A stretch of DNA of 30,971 nt, taken from the NCBI GenBank assembly GCA_030695785.1, contig JAUYPR010000059.1:1-30971 (forward strand), read 5' to 3'. Each line of letters starts with the position of its first letter. Position 1 is the first letter of the stretch. The position numbers and the translations under genes were made by a program. Shown here piece after piece: positions 8,050 through 16,160 of this stretch. Below the pieces are notes generated by a model. That model worked only from the letters and a program-made list of their open reading frames with translations, was not told where the DNA came from and made no database searches. The DNA is from a bacterium. GTDB lineage: Bacteria; Patescibacteriota; Microgenomatia; JAUYPR01.

Positions 8050-10380
8050 ATGGAACAACTTCTCTCTGCCCTCACGCAACTTGTGCTGACTGTTCTTTTT
8101 GGCTCGCTCATCATTGTTCTTGTGGGCGGGATATTTGTTGGGCTCTTTTTCGTCCTTTTACAATATTGGAAGTTCCGCCATCGGGAAGAAAAATCGCTGG
8201 ATGAAGTCCTTTTGCGTGTTGCCGTGTCCCGAGGAAACGAGATTAAAATTGATGCGGCAGAGCAGTTGTTTGCGTCACTTGCGTCCATTGCGAAAGGCGG
8301 AACATTTTCGTTTCTCAATCCCCAAGACCATTTGTCGTTTGAAATTGTTGGACTGCCGGAGAGCATTCAGTTTTTTGTGTCCATTCCAGGCCACTTGCGG
8401 GATTTGGTGGAAAAACAGATCCATGGCGCGTACCCAGGCGCAGATATCCGTACCGTGAACGAATATTCGATTTTTTCTGAAAAAGGCGAAGTCGCATACG
8501 CGGCATTGAAACTCAAAAAACCAAATTATTATCCTCTGAAAAGCTACAAGGAACTGCCAACTGACCCTTTGTCTTCCCTGACATCGACCCTCGCGCGGAT
8601 GGGTCCGGGCGAAGGCGCAGTGATTCAGCTGATGCTGCAGCCCACATCCTCCAAGTGGCGCTCACTGGGAAAAAGTTACGTCAGTAAAGTCAAGCAGGCC
8701 GAAGCAAAGCCAGACGAAGGGCAAAAGTCGCCGGCAGATCCAAAAGAATTAGAAGCGATTGAGAACAAGATCGGCAAGCCTGGGTTTGAAACAATCATTC
8801 GTATCGTTGTATCCGCGCAAACAAAAGAAGCAGCCAAGATGCACCTGGCGAATATCCGCGGCGCGTTTGAACAACTCTCCTCGCCCTATCAAAGTTTCAC
8901 GAAACGCAACGTTTGGTGGAAACGCGGCTTTATGGTGGATTTTATTTACCGCTACATGCCGATGTTTCAGCGGCCAAGTGTGTTAAATGCGGAAGAACTT
9001 GCAACCTTATTCCATTTTCCGAATAAAAATGTCGAAACGCCGCACATTTTTTGGCTGAACGCAAAACGAGCGCCGGCTCCCCAGCAGATCCCTTTGTCCG
9101 GTTTGTACCTTGGAAAGAGCGTGTTCCGTGGGGTGGAGCGGCCGGTGTATTTGCAAGAAGATGACCGCCGGCGCCACATGTATGTGATTGGAAAAACTGG
9201 AACCGGCAAGACCGAATTTTTGAAAGCAAGTATCCTGCAGGATATTTATGCGGGGAAAGGGGTTGGATTTATTGATCCCCACGGCGACGCAGCAGAATCA
9301 CTCTTGTCGATGATTCCGCCGAATCGGGCCGAAGACGTGATTTATTTTGACCCAGGCGACAGTAGCCGGCCGATGGGTATGAATATGTTGGAGGCGCATA
9401 CCGAAGAACAAAAACATTTTGTCACGACCGCCATTATTGGGTTGATGTACAAATTGTTTGATCCCCATCAAACCGGTATTGTTGGCCCGCGGTTTGAACA
9501 CGCAGTCAGGAACGCCATGCTGACAGCCATGAGCGAGGAAGGCTCAACCATGATTGAAGTGGTTCGCGTGCTCACCGACGCGCGATTTGTCCAAGAGTTG
9601 TTGCCAAAAGTAACAGATCCAGTGGTGCGGCGGTACTGGACCGACCAAATTGCGCAAACGGCCGACTTCCATAAGTCGGAAGTGTTGGATTATATTGTGT
9701 CAAAATTCGGCCGGTTCGTTACCAATAAGCTGATACGCAATATCATTGGGCAAAGCAAAAGCGCGTTTGATTTGCGTCAAGTGATGGATGAGAAAAAGAT
9801 TTTGATTATCAATCTTGCCAAAGGAAAAATTGGAGAAGAAAACAGTAATTTTCTTGGACTAGTCTTGGTGCCAAAAATTCTCATGGCCGCGATGAGCCGT
9901 CAAGATGTGCCCGAAGAGCAAAGAACGGATTTCTATTTATACGTGGACGAATTTCAAAATTTCGCAACCGAAACATTTGCAGATATTTTATCTGAGGCGC
10001 GCAAGTTCCGGCTGAACCTGATTGTCGCGAATCAATTTATCGGGCAGATGGAAGAAGAAGTCAAAAATGCGATCTTCGGCAATGTGGGGACGCTGGTTGC
10101 ATTTCGCGTCGGCGTGACAGATGCGAATTATTTACAGCACGAATTTCAGCCGACATTTGATGAAGCAGACCTCATTAATGTTGAACGGTTCAACGCGTAC
10201 GTCAAAACCATTGTGGACAATGAGCCTCAACCCCCATTTTCCATGACCACACTGCGCGATATATCAAAAGATCCAAAAGATCCGCGGATTGCCCAGATGA
10301 TCAAAGAACTCTCACGCTTACGCTACGGCCGCGACCAGGAAGTGGTTGAGTCCGAAATCGAATACCGCGCACGGCTCTAA
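8050..10380 (+). CDS. VirD4/TraG-like membrane-anchored ATPase
   Basis: 776 residues. One N-terminal membrane helix (about 13-40) is followed by a roughly 330-residue domain without a clear match, then a RecA-like motor: Walker A GKTGTGKT at 381-388, a GFIDPHGD segment soon after, and Walker B LYVDEFQNF with D633/E634. The tail ARKFRLNLIVANQFIGQM resembles the conserved DNA-translocase/coupling ATPase signature (TraG/VirD4 with TraM-recognition region, or HerA-like). Such ATPases pump DNA or protein through type IV secretion or conjugation channels. No relaxase or other secretion subunits are in the window, so its partner is unknown. It converges on the PBP gene with a 4-nt overlap of the 3' ends and no visible terminator between. 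Confidence 0.82.
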   Translation: MEQLLSALTQLVLTVLFGSLIIVLVGGIFVGLFFVLLQYWKFRHREEKSLDEVLLRVAVSRGNEIKIDAAEQLFASLASIAKGGTFSFLNPQDHLSFEIVGLPESIQFFVSIPGHLRDLVEKQIHGAYPGADIRTVNEYSIFSEKGEVAYAALKLKKPNYYPLKSYKELPTDPLSSLTSTLARMGPGEGAVIQLMLQPTSSKWRSLGKSYVSKVKQAEAKPDEGQKSPADPKELEAIENKIGKPGFETIIRIVVSAQTKEAAKMHLANIRGAFEQLSSPYQSFTKRNVWWKRGFMVDFIYRYMPMFQRPSVLNAEELATLFHFPNKNVETPHIFWLNAKRAPAPQQIPLSGLYLGKSVFRGVERPVYLQEDDRRRHMYVIGKTGTGKTEFLKASILQDIYAGKGVGFIDPHGDAAESLLSMIPPNRAEDVIYFDPGDSSRPMGMNMLEAHTEEQKHFVTTAIIGLMYKLFDPHQTGIVGPRFEHAVRNAMLTAMSEEGSTMIEVVRVLTDARFVQELLPKVTDPVVRRYWTDQIAQTADFHKSEVLDYIVSKFGRFVTNKLIRNIIGQSKSAFDLRQVMDEKKILIINLAKGKIGEENSNFLGLVLVPKILMAAMSRQDVPEEQRTDFYLYVDEFQNFATETFADILSEARKFRLNLIVANQFIGQMEEEVKNAIFGNVGTLVAFRVGVTDANYLQHEFQPTFDEADLINVERFNAYVKTIVDNEPQPPFSMTTLRDISKDPKDPRIAQMIKELSRLRYGRDQEVVESEIEYRARL

Positions 10381-12701
10381 GGGTTCGGAGTGTCCTCTTT
10401 CTTCTCTGGTGATTCGCCGAGGAAACCGTCGACGTACGTATACTCTTTCGTTCCGTCTTCTTTCGCCACTTCTTTTGACGCAACCATGGTGCGGACGTAG
10501 CTGCCTCTAATGAATAAATCTTTGCCGCCGCGGCAGGAATTTCCTGGGCAGGGTGAGTTATAGGTGTATTCTTTATCCACGACGTCCGGCGGGCGAGGGA
10601 AGGATTCGTCATCTTTTTCTTTCAACACCTCCAGCATAATCCGCCTCCAAATGGGTGCGGCGCCGCTCAAGCCGGAGGTTAAAAGCGGGTGCATTGGGGT
10701 ATTATCGTTATTCCCAACCCACACGCCGGCAACGACGCTGGGTGTGTAGCCGAACGTCCAGTTGTCGCGCTTGTTATCGCTGGTGCCTGTTTTCACCGCG
10801 ACAGTATGATTTGAAATGACTAACGGACTCAGTGCACCAAACGCCGCGCTGCGTGCATGATTGTCTGAAAGAATATGGGAAAGGATATACGCGATATTGG
10901 GTGATACAACCTGCGTCGCTTGCTGCGCGTGTTCTTCTAAAATATTCCCATGCGCGTCTTCTATTTTAAGAATGGGGGTGAGCGGGACCTTTGTGCCGCC
11001 ATGAGCAAGGACTCCATACATGCGCATCATGTCTATCATGGTCACTTCGCCCCCGCCCAACGTCAGAGAAAGACCGTATCGGTCAGAATCCGTGAATGTT
11101 GAAATGCCCATGTTTTCCGCCATATCAATCATACGTTGAATCCCAAGTGTCGCGAGAAGTTTGACGGCCGGAATATTAAAGGAATTTCCTAGTGCCTCGC
11201 GTAATGTGACCGGGCCATGGAATGTGTTGTCGTAGTTTTTGGGGCTATAGTTGGGTTGACTCGAAATTGGGAATGAGACCGGCGTGTCTAAAATAATGGT
11301 CGCTGGTGTGAATCCGTGTTGTAGGGCAAGCGCGTAGGTGATAGGTTTAATAGACGAACCGGGCTGCCGCAGCGCGGTCGTGACATTGAAATTCCCATCA
11401 TTTTCGCTGAAATAATCGGTGGACCCAACCATCGCTAAAATTTCACCGGTGCGCGGATCGGTGATCATGGCCGCGCCGTTTTTGACATTGAGTGATTTAA
11501 GTTTGACGACTTCCTCTTGCACGAGTGTCTCAACGTTTTGTTGAAGATCAAGGTCAAGGGTGGTCGTAATGCGCAGTCCGCCCGGGCTGGTCAGTTTTTT
11601 TCCATATTCACGCGAAAGAAGCGAGCGGACAAACATGACAAAATGAGGCGCTTCGATATAGTCTCTTTTTGGAGCAAACGAGAGTGGTTTTTGTGCGGCT
11701 TCATCGGCTTCATGTTGCGTTATGTATCCATCTTCAACCATGCGTTTGAAAACATCAGCCTGCCGCTCCAATGCCCGTTCCGTTGTTGGGCCGAATGGGG
11801 AAAATGTTGTTGGCGCGGCTGGGAGTCCGGCGAGTAAAGCAGCTTCCGAAAGTGTCAGGTCTTTGGCGTTTTTGTTGAAATACGTTAATGCGGCGGCTTC
11901 GATACCCCACGCAGGTCCGCCGTAGGCGACTTCATTCAAATACATTTGCAGGATTTGATCTTTGGTATAAATCCGCTCGGTCCAAAAGGCAAGGATGGTT
12001 TCGCGGATTTTCCGTTGCCATGTTTTTTCCGGCGTGAGCAGGGTGTTTTTTACCAGTTGTTGGGTGATGGTTGATCCGCCGGTCAGGCGATTTGTGCGGA
12101 TGTTGGTCCATAGTGCACGAAAAATACCGCGGATATCAATCCCGATGTGTTCGTAAAAATGTTTGTCTTCAATCGCGATGGTTGATTGCGCCACATATGG
12201 AGGGAGTTCCTCGAGCTTGATGAGCGTCCGGTTTTTTTGTTCGTACAATCGGTACAATACTTTGCCGTTGCGGTCAAGAATAATGGTGGTCATATCGCGG
12301 TCTTGCGTGACTAAGCGGGAGGGGTGTGGGAGGTCGCGGCCAATGTCCACGATGGACGAAACGAGGCCGGAAATGGCGCGAAAAAGGAAGATCAAAAGGA
12401 CGCTGAATGTGATGAACCGCACAACGGTTGAACGCGGCAAGATTCGGCGGATTCCCCATGTGACAAATTGAAGGACGACGACAAACGGAAACAGCCATTC
12501 AAAAAATTCTTTTGCGCGCCGCCGCAGACCAAAGGATGTTTTTGTTCTTTGTGTGCGAACGCGGACGAGGGAGAAACCCAAGCGGAGAAAAAGCCGTCCA
12601 ATCAATAGTGTGGCTTCGCCAATAATGGCACAAAAAATCAGAAAGAATAAAATCGGAACCGGTAACTTATGACGTGATGCCATCCAACCCAATCCCTTCA
12701 T
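10377..12701 (-). CDS. Class A penicillin-binding protein (bifunctional peptidoglycan synthase), PBP1A-like
   Basis: 774 residues from ATG 12701 (a GTG at 12785 or ATG 12683 are alternatives; 12785 would overlap the divergent hicB promoter). The N-terminal 130 residues carry three hydrophobic segments, more than the single anchor usual for this family. The GT51 glycosyltransferase follows with IAIEDKHFYEHIGID and GGSTITQQLVKN, then the transpeptidase with PGSSIKP (catalytic Ser), GNSFN (SxN) and VKTGTSDNKRDNW (KTG). The C-terminus has two close Cys residues (SPCPGNSC), possibly a disulphide. It polymerises and crosslinks the wall. It shares domain order with the PBP at 22474-24732 but differs at both ends. 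Confidence 0.93.
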   Translation of the reverse strand: MKGLGWMASRHKLPVPILFFLIFCAIIGEATLLIGRLFLRLGFSLVRVRTQRTKTSFGLRRRAKEFFEWLFPFVVVLQFVTWGIRRILPRSTVVRFITFSVLLIFLFRAISGLVSSIVDIGRDLPHPSRLVTQDRDMTTIILDRNGKVLYRLYEQKNRTLIKLEELPPYVAQSTIAIEDKHFYEHIGIDIRGIFRALWTNIRTNRLTGGSTITQQLVKNTLLTPEKTWQRKIRETILAFWTERIYTKDQILQMYLNEVAYGGPAWGIEAAALTYFNKNAKDLTLSEAALLAGLPAAPTTFSPFGPTTERALERQADVFKRMVEDGYITQHEADEAAQKPLSFAPKRDYIEAPHFVMFVRSLLSREYGKKLTSPGGLRITTTLDLDLQQNVETLVQEEVVKLKSLNVKNGAAMITDPRTGEILAMVGSTDYFSENDGNFNVTTALRQPGSSIKPITYALALQHGFTPATIILDTPVSFPISSQPNYSPKNYDNTFHGPVTLREALGNSFNIPAVKLLATLGIQRMIDMAENMGISTFTDSDRYGLSLTLGGGEVTMIDMMRMYGVLAHGGTKVPLTPILKIEDAHGNILEEHAQQATQVVSPNIAYILSHILSDNHARSAAFGALSPLVISNHTVAVKTGTSDNKRDNWTFGYTPSVVAGVWVGNNDNTPMHPLLTSGLSGAAPIWRRIMLEVLKEKDDESFPRPPDVVDKEYTYNSPCPGNSCRGGKDLFIRGSYVRTMVASKEVAKEDGTKEYTYVDGFLGESPEKKEDTPNP

Positions 12702-12762
12702 ACCACGTCCACCAGATATTGACAAGAGGGAAGATTCATTTGTGGTGTTGTATACTATGGTT

Positions 12763-12981
12763 ATGAGAACACGGCAATTGCACACAATTGTATGGAAAGA
12801 AGATGATCTATTCGTTGCGAAATTTCTCGAGTTGGAACTTGCAAGTCAAGGGGATACAAAAGCAGAAGCGATCAAAAACCTCAAAGAAGCACTTGATTTA
12901 TATCTTGAAGATCAAGATAGCACACCGCTCGAATTTCCTGATATCGATGATGTTTCTGCGCGAACGATATCCTTCTCATAA
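12763..12981 (+). CDS. HicB-like antitoxin
   Basis: 72 residues from ATG 12763. MRTRQLHTIVWKEDDLFVAKFLELELASQGDTK-type sequence and the EAIKNLKEALDLYLED helix are the degraded RNase H fold of HicB, which binds and blocks HicA. No DNA-binding tail is present. TATACT at 12751-12756 serves as the -10 box, so the mRNA should begin at or near the ATG; ATG 12757 and GTG 12742 are less likely because they overlap or precede this box. The stop shares one base with the hicA start. The gene is divergent from the PBP gene. Confidence 0.8.
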   Translation: MRTRQLHTIVWKEDDLFVAKFLELELASQGDTKAEAIKNLKEALDLYLEDQDSTPLEFPDIDDVSARTISFS

Positions 12982-13205
12982 TGTCTCGCCTCTATTCGGG
13001 TGAAAAGATTGTCAAAGCATTCATACGAGCTGGTTTTTCAGTCGTTTCGCAAAAAGGAAGTCACGTGAAGATGCGTGGCTTTCGTTTTGGGAAACTGCAG
13101 ACAGTGATCGTTCCAAACCACAAGGAGATCGCATTTGGTACACTCCAATCGGTACTTACACAGGCATCGATGACATTTGAAGAACTCAAAACGTATATTC
13201 GTTAA
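12981..13205 (+). CDS. hicA: HicA-like mRNA interferase toxin
   Basis: 74 residues, the usual HicA size. The double-stranded-RNA-binding-like fold signature is clear: GEKIVKAFIRAGF, then KGSHVKMRG with the catalytic His, VIVPNHKEIAFGTL, and a final helix. HicA cleaves mRNA until bound by HicB. It overlaps hicB by one base (TAATG). Antitoxin first, toxin second is one of the two known orders for hic loci. No frameshift or missing key residue is visible, so it is probably active. Confidence 0.85.
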   Translation: MSRLYSGEKIVKAFIRAGFSVVSQKGSHVKMRGFRFGKLQTVIVPNHKEIAFGTLQSVLTQASMTFEELKTYIR

Positions 13206-13228
13206 CATCTGTCAAGACTCATCAACGT

Positions 13229-13549
13229 ATGAATAGACAAAAAGACGATCTTACAAAATTTACTGAGAAGTTAGTAAAAAGGAATCCTTCTTTCCAAGAG
13301 CAACTTGACAAGGCAGATCAAGCATGGAATATTGCTTTTCAAATCCGGATCCTTCGAGAAGAGGCTGGGCTGACGCAAAAAAAGCTTGGAGACCTTGTCA
13401 ACACAAAACAATCGAACATTGCTCGGCTTGAATCTGCTGACTATACAGGGTATACTTTGAAAACGCTTGAAAAGGTTGTTCGGGCATTGCGGGCAAAGCT
13501 TGAAATTCGCATTGTTACCAAAGGTCGCATGGGCTTTGCCAACCCTTGA
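13229..13549 (+). CDS. XRE-family HTH regulator, HigA-like
   Basis: 106 residues. A charged helical N-terminus (1-36) precedes an XRE helix-turn-helix (about 38-92): IRILREEAGLTQKKLGDLVNTKQSNIARLESADYTGYTLKTLEKVVRAL in outline, with the TQ..L..L...KQSNIARLE core. This form is typical of HigA-type antitoxins and single-domain repressors. It lies 23 nt after hicA in the same direction and may autoregulate the module or be an orphan antitoxin; no HigB-like toxin is next to it. Its 3' end overlaps the -35 box of the T-box promoter by 4 nt. Confidence 0.8.
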   Translation: MNRQKDDLTKFTEKLVKRNPSFQEQLDKADQAWNIAFQIRILREEAGLTQKKLGDLVNTKQSNIARLESADYTGYTLKTLEKVVRALRAKLEIRIVTKGRMGFANP

Positions 13550-13575
13550 CTTTTGTCAAAGGAACGTGCTATATT
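13546..13575 (+). promoter_or_regulatory. Promoter of the T-box/proS operon
   Basis: TTGACT (13546-13551), an 18-nt spacer and TATATT (13570-13575) preceded by TGC, an extended -10. Transcription should start near 13582, giving a leader of about 200 nt before the first possible ATG at 13790. Confidence 0.75.
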
Positions 13576-13581
13576 AAAATC

Positions 13582-13779
13582 TAACGCAATGAAAGGGTTC
13601 CCAGCCCTGGAGCGGTCGAGGAAGACATAACTCGAACGGAAGCCAAACCGTAAAATATGGACGCTGATAATTCTCAGCTAGCAAGGTTTTTAGGGTGACC
13701 TAAAAACAAAACAAGGTGGTAACACGAGAAACCTCGTCCTTGTCTATCTATTAAAGATAGATTGGGATGAGATTTTTTT
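13582..13779 (+). promoter_or_regulatory. T-box riboswitch leader
   Basis: The T-box antiterminator is nearly textbook: ACAAGG (13711-13716) pairs with CCTTGT (13738-13743), CGAG (13725-13728) pairs with CTCG (13733-13736), and the bulge holds UGGU (13717-13720), which can pair with the ACCA end of an uncharged tRNA. Upstream are a 9-bp hairpin with a GTGA loop (13686-13707) and a 5-bp hairpin (13663-13678), in the places of stems III and II. Stem I lies in 13582-13660. The specifier is not certain; a CCA proline codon sits in a loop at 13643-13645 between ACGG and CCGT. T-boxes sense uncharged tRNA, so uncharged tRNA-Pro would switch on proS downstream. Confidence 0.88.
13733..13779 (+). terminator. 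T-box intrinsic terminator
   Basis: CTCGTCC (13733-13739) pairs with GGATGAG (13765-13771), enclosing a perfect 7-bp TCTATCT/AGATAGA stem (13743-13749 and 13755-13761), followed by seven T (13773-13779). Its 5' arm is the 3' arm of the antiterminator, so the two folds exclude each other. Confidence 0.9.
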
Positions 13780-13789
13780 GTGGGAAAAT

Positions 13790-13885
13790 ATGAAAGAATT
13801 TGAACAACAATTTAATAGTGAAGAAGGAACCGGCAGCCAGGGTTGGCGCCGGTTAGTTCCTCAGTGGCAACGACACTTTAGCTAG
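13790..13885 (+). CDS. Short ORF after the T-box terminator, possible 5' part of a frameshifted gene
   Basis: ATG 13790 opens 31 codons ending at TAG 13883-13885. The peptide (MKEFEQQFNSEEG start, GWRRLVPQW in the middle) was not recognised. The frame one base ahead (+1) is open from 13857 through the next gene to 14423 and gives sensible protein sequence (LSGNDTLARICESIST). Joining the two by skipping one C near 13859 would yield one protein of about 211 residues beginning right behind the T-box. Alternatives are a true leader peptide or chance. Confidence 0.35.
   Translation: MKEFEQQFNSEEGTGSQGWRRLVPQWQRHFS
13826..13860 (+). other. Strong GC-rich hairpin in the leader or gene start
   Basis: GGAA/TTCC, CCGGC/GCCGG and GCCA/TGGC stack into a 13-bp hairpin with a GGGT loop, one bulged A and a bulged TTAG. 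It is much more GC-rich than its AT-rich surroundings and ends exactly where the reading frame appears to switch. AGTG/CACT can form a second small hairpin just after it (13863-13877). Confidence 0.6.
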
Positions 13886-13919
13886 GATTTGTGAGAGTAT
13901 TAGTACAGATTGCTGTGAG

Positions 13920-14423
13920 TTGGTAGAACTGACTGGTTTTTATGTTGAATGCTCAAAGGTAGAAAAAGACTTACGTACTTTAATTGGTTTAGTTAAAGGG
14001 CAGCTAGCCTTTAATAAAAGAATTTTAGTTCCTAAGACTATGATTGTAGGGAATAGAAACGACAATTTTAATAGATTAGGTTTGTTGACAAGCTTAGATA
14101 GTGAGAGGTATCAACCACAGATGGCTGCAGAAGTATTAGATTATGAAAGTGAGTTTGAGATAACTTACGATAGGATACCTACCTTGGAATTAATAGGAAG
14201 AGAACATGGAGAATGTTCAATTCTATTAGATTTGGATAGTTTGAGGAAGTTTAGAACATTGGTTTTTAGTGAGCGTTTAGATACTGAACTCAGAAGAAAA
14301 AATGCAGTAGTTGCCTATTGTCTTGGAGGTAAATACTACTTTTGTGCGGATAGTATTCAGTTTGTGAATATATATTATCATCTAGTAAGCGATATTCGGA
14401 TTGATGGAAGATTTACTAGGTAG
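13920..14423 (+). CDS. Unknown AT-rich protein between T-box and proS
   Basis: 167 residues if read from TTG 13920; the same frame is open back to 13857 with no ATG or GTG start of its own near there, which supports the idea that its true beginning is the out-of-frame ORF at 13790. I do not recognise the family. It has no signal peptide or membrane helix; segments include FYVECSKVEKDLRTLIGLVKG, a hydrophobic-charged alternation suggesting a mixed alpha/beta soluble protein, and a C-terminal GGKYYFCADSIQFVNIYYH stretch. It is clearly more AT-rich than the genes before the T-box. It lies 24 nt before proS and would be under the same T-box control. Confidence 0.5.
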   Translation: MVELTGFYVECSKVEKDLRTLIGLVKGQLAFNKRILVPKTMIVGNRNDNFNRLGLLTSLDSERYQPQMAAEVLDYESEFEITYDRIPTLELIGREHGECSILLDLDSLRKFRTLVFSERLDTELRRKNAVVAYCLGGKYYFCADSIQFVNIYYHLVSDIRIDGRFTR

Positions 14424-14447
14424 TAAGATGATATAAAGACAAAAAAT

Positions 14448-16154
14448 ATGAAATATTCACAGCTCTTTGGAAAAACGACGAGGGATGATTCGAAAGGCGC
14501 GACACTCACGTCACACAAGCTTCTTTTTCGAGGCGGCTTTATCCGTGAAAGCACGGCCGGGCGATATTACTTGCTTCCGATAGGGCTCAAGGTTCACCAG
14601 AAAATTCAATCTATGATCAAAGAAGAGATGGATAAAGCTGGTGCGCAGGAGATGTTGTCTCCGGTATTACATCCGATTTCACTTTGGAAAGAGACCAATA
14701 GAGCAACGTCAGTGGGTTTTGAACTCATGCGAGTGAAAGACAGAAGTGAAACGGAGTTTGTATTAGGGGGGACAGCGGAGGAGATGTTGGTCGATTTAGT
14801 GAGAAAATTCCAGATAAGCTACAAAGATCTTCCATTCCACTTATATCAATTCTCAACAAAATTTAGAGACGAGTTGCGGGCTCGCGGTGGGCTGTTGCGT
14901 GTCCGGGAGTTTGTGATGAAAGATGGATATTCCTTCCATGCAACCGAAGAAGATTTCAAAAAAGAGTACGAAAAGATGAAACAAACATACAGCACAATTT
15001 TTAAACGTTTGGGCCTTAAAACAATTATTGTTGAGTCTGACAATGGGTATATTGGCGGGGAATATTGCCATGAATTTGTGGTTGAAAGCGAAGCTGGGGA
15101 GAGTAAATTTTTTGTTACAGAAGATGGGAGTTATGCAGCACACGAAGAGGTTGCAAAATTTCGGTTTGAAGAGGTCAATGATGATGAAGATGAAAAACCA
15201 ATAGAAGAGGTTGAAGGAAGTGGAATAATTGGGGTAGAAGAATTGGCAAAGTATCTGAAAATTCCGGTTGAAAAAACAACAAAGACAATACTCTTTGAAG
15301 ATGAAAAAGGCAATGTGATTGCAGCTGCAGTTCGAGGTGGACTTGATATCAATGAAGTAAAGCTTATGCGTGTTGCCAAAATACATGCCCTCAAACTTGC
15401 AACCCTCGAGACAGTAAAGAAAGTAACAAGAGCAGATGTAGGATATGCTGGGCTTCTCAATTTACCAAAAGAAGTCAGAGTCTTTATGGATGAGTCGATG
15501 AAGGGGCGTCGCAATTTTGAAATGGGTGCCAATCGAACAAATTTCCATACAATAAATGTTAATTTTGGCCGAGATTTGGAAGAGCCTGCGACTTTTTATG
15601 ATATAAAACTTGCCAAAGAAGGATATATATCGCCCAATGGGAAAGAGCTTGTTGCAAAGCGGGGCATAGAGGTTGGAAATATTTTTCAACTTGGCTTTCA
15701 TTATTCTTCACAAATGAAAGGCGCGTGTTTTGTTGACGAGCAGGGGAAAGAGCAACCATATTACATGGGTTGTTATGGTATTGGTCTAGGTCGAACAATG
15801 GCGGCAATTGTCGAGATCTCACATGACGATAAGGGTATAGTGTGGCCATCCTCGGTGGCGCCGTTTGATGTTCATCTTGTTGGATTGGATCTCGATGATA
15901 AGACGGTGAAAGCGGCGGCAGAGGAGGCGTATGCAAAGCTGTCAGATCAAGGGGTGGATGTTCTTTTTGATGATCGGTCTGATCGGGCTGGGGTAAAATT
16001 TGCCGATGCCGACCTTATCGGTATTCCTCTCAGGATCGTGGTGAGTAAAAAGACAGTTGGGGAAGGAAAGCTTGAGGTGAAATGGCGAACCAAAGAGGCA
16101 TCTCAGCTCGTGTCGTCGCAAGAACTCCCAACAATCCTCAATCTGTTACAATAG
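14448..16154 (+). CDS. proS: Prolyl-tRNA synthetase (bacterial type with editing domain)
   Basis: 568 residues. Class II motif 2 is FRDELRARGGLLRVREFVMKD in outline (about 140-160), with motif 3 GCYGIGLGRTMAAI near 444-457. Between them lies an inserted YbaK-like editing domain (about 225-390) that removes mischarged Ala from tRNA-Pro, and the C-terminal anticodon-binding domain begins with APFDVHLVGLD. It charges tRNA-Pro. Lying behind a T-box with the UGGU bulge, it is probably induced by uncharged tRNA-Pro. The 5' two thirds are AT-richer than the genes that follow, in line with transfer of the T-box-proS unit. No clear ribosome binding site precedes the ATG. Confidence 0.95.
   Translation: MKYSQLFGKTTRDDSKGATLTSHKLLFRGGFIRESTAGRYYLLPIGLKVHQKIQSMIKEEMDKAGAQEMLSPVLHPISLWKETNRATSVGFELMRVKDRSETEFVLGGTAEEMLVDLVRKFQISYKDLPFHLYQFSTKFRDELRARGGLLRVREFVMKDGYSFHATEEDFKKEYEKMKQTYSTIFKRLGLKTIIVESDNGYIGGEYCHEFVVESEAGESKFFVTEDGSYAAHEEVAKFRFEEVNDDEDEKPIEEVEGSGIIGVEELAKYLKIPVEKTTKTILFEDEKGNVIAAAVRGGLDINEVKLMRVAKIHALKLATLETVKKVTRADVGYAGLLNLPKEVRVFMDESMKGRRNFEMGANRTNFHTINVNFGRDLEEPATFYDIKLAKEGYISPNGKELVAKRGIEVGNIFQLGFHYSSQMKGACFVDEQGKEQPYYMGCYGIGLGRTMAAIVEISHDDKGIVWPSSVAPFDVHLVGLDLDDKTVKAAAEEAYAKLSDQGVDVLFDDRSDRAGVKFADADLIGIPLRIVVSKKTVGEGKLEVKWRTKEASQLVSSQELPTILNLLQ
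16144..16152 (+). promoter_or_regulatory. Extended -10 promoter of tig
   Basis: TGTTACAAT at the very end of proS is an extended -10 box; the tig ATG is 8 nt behind it. No -35 match is seen. Confidence 0.5.
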
Positions 16155-16160
16155 TCTTTC

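Noticed and set aside
10377..10380. Intrinsic terminator between the converging ATPase and PBP genes
   Set aside because: The stop codons overlap by 4 nt and no GC hairpin with T-run is present on either strand.
13863..13877. Second T-box from AGTGGCAACGACACT
   Set aside because: It resembles the T-box bulge only loosely, has no terminator behind it and falls in an open frame; kept only as a small hairpin.
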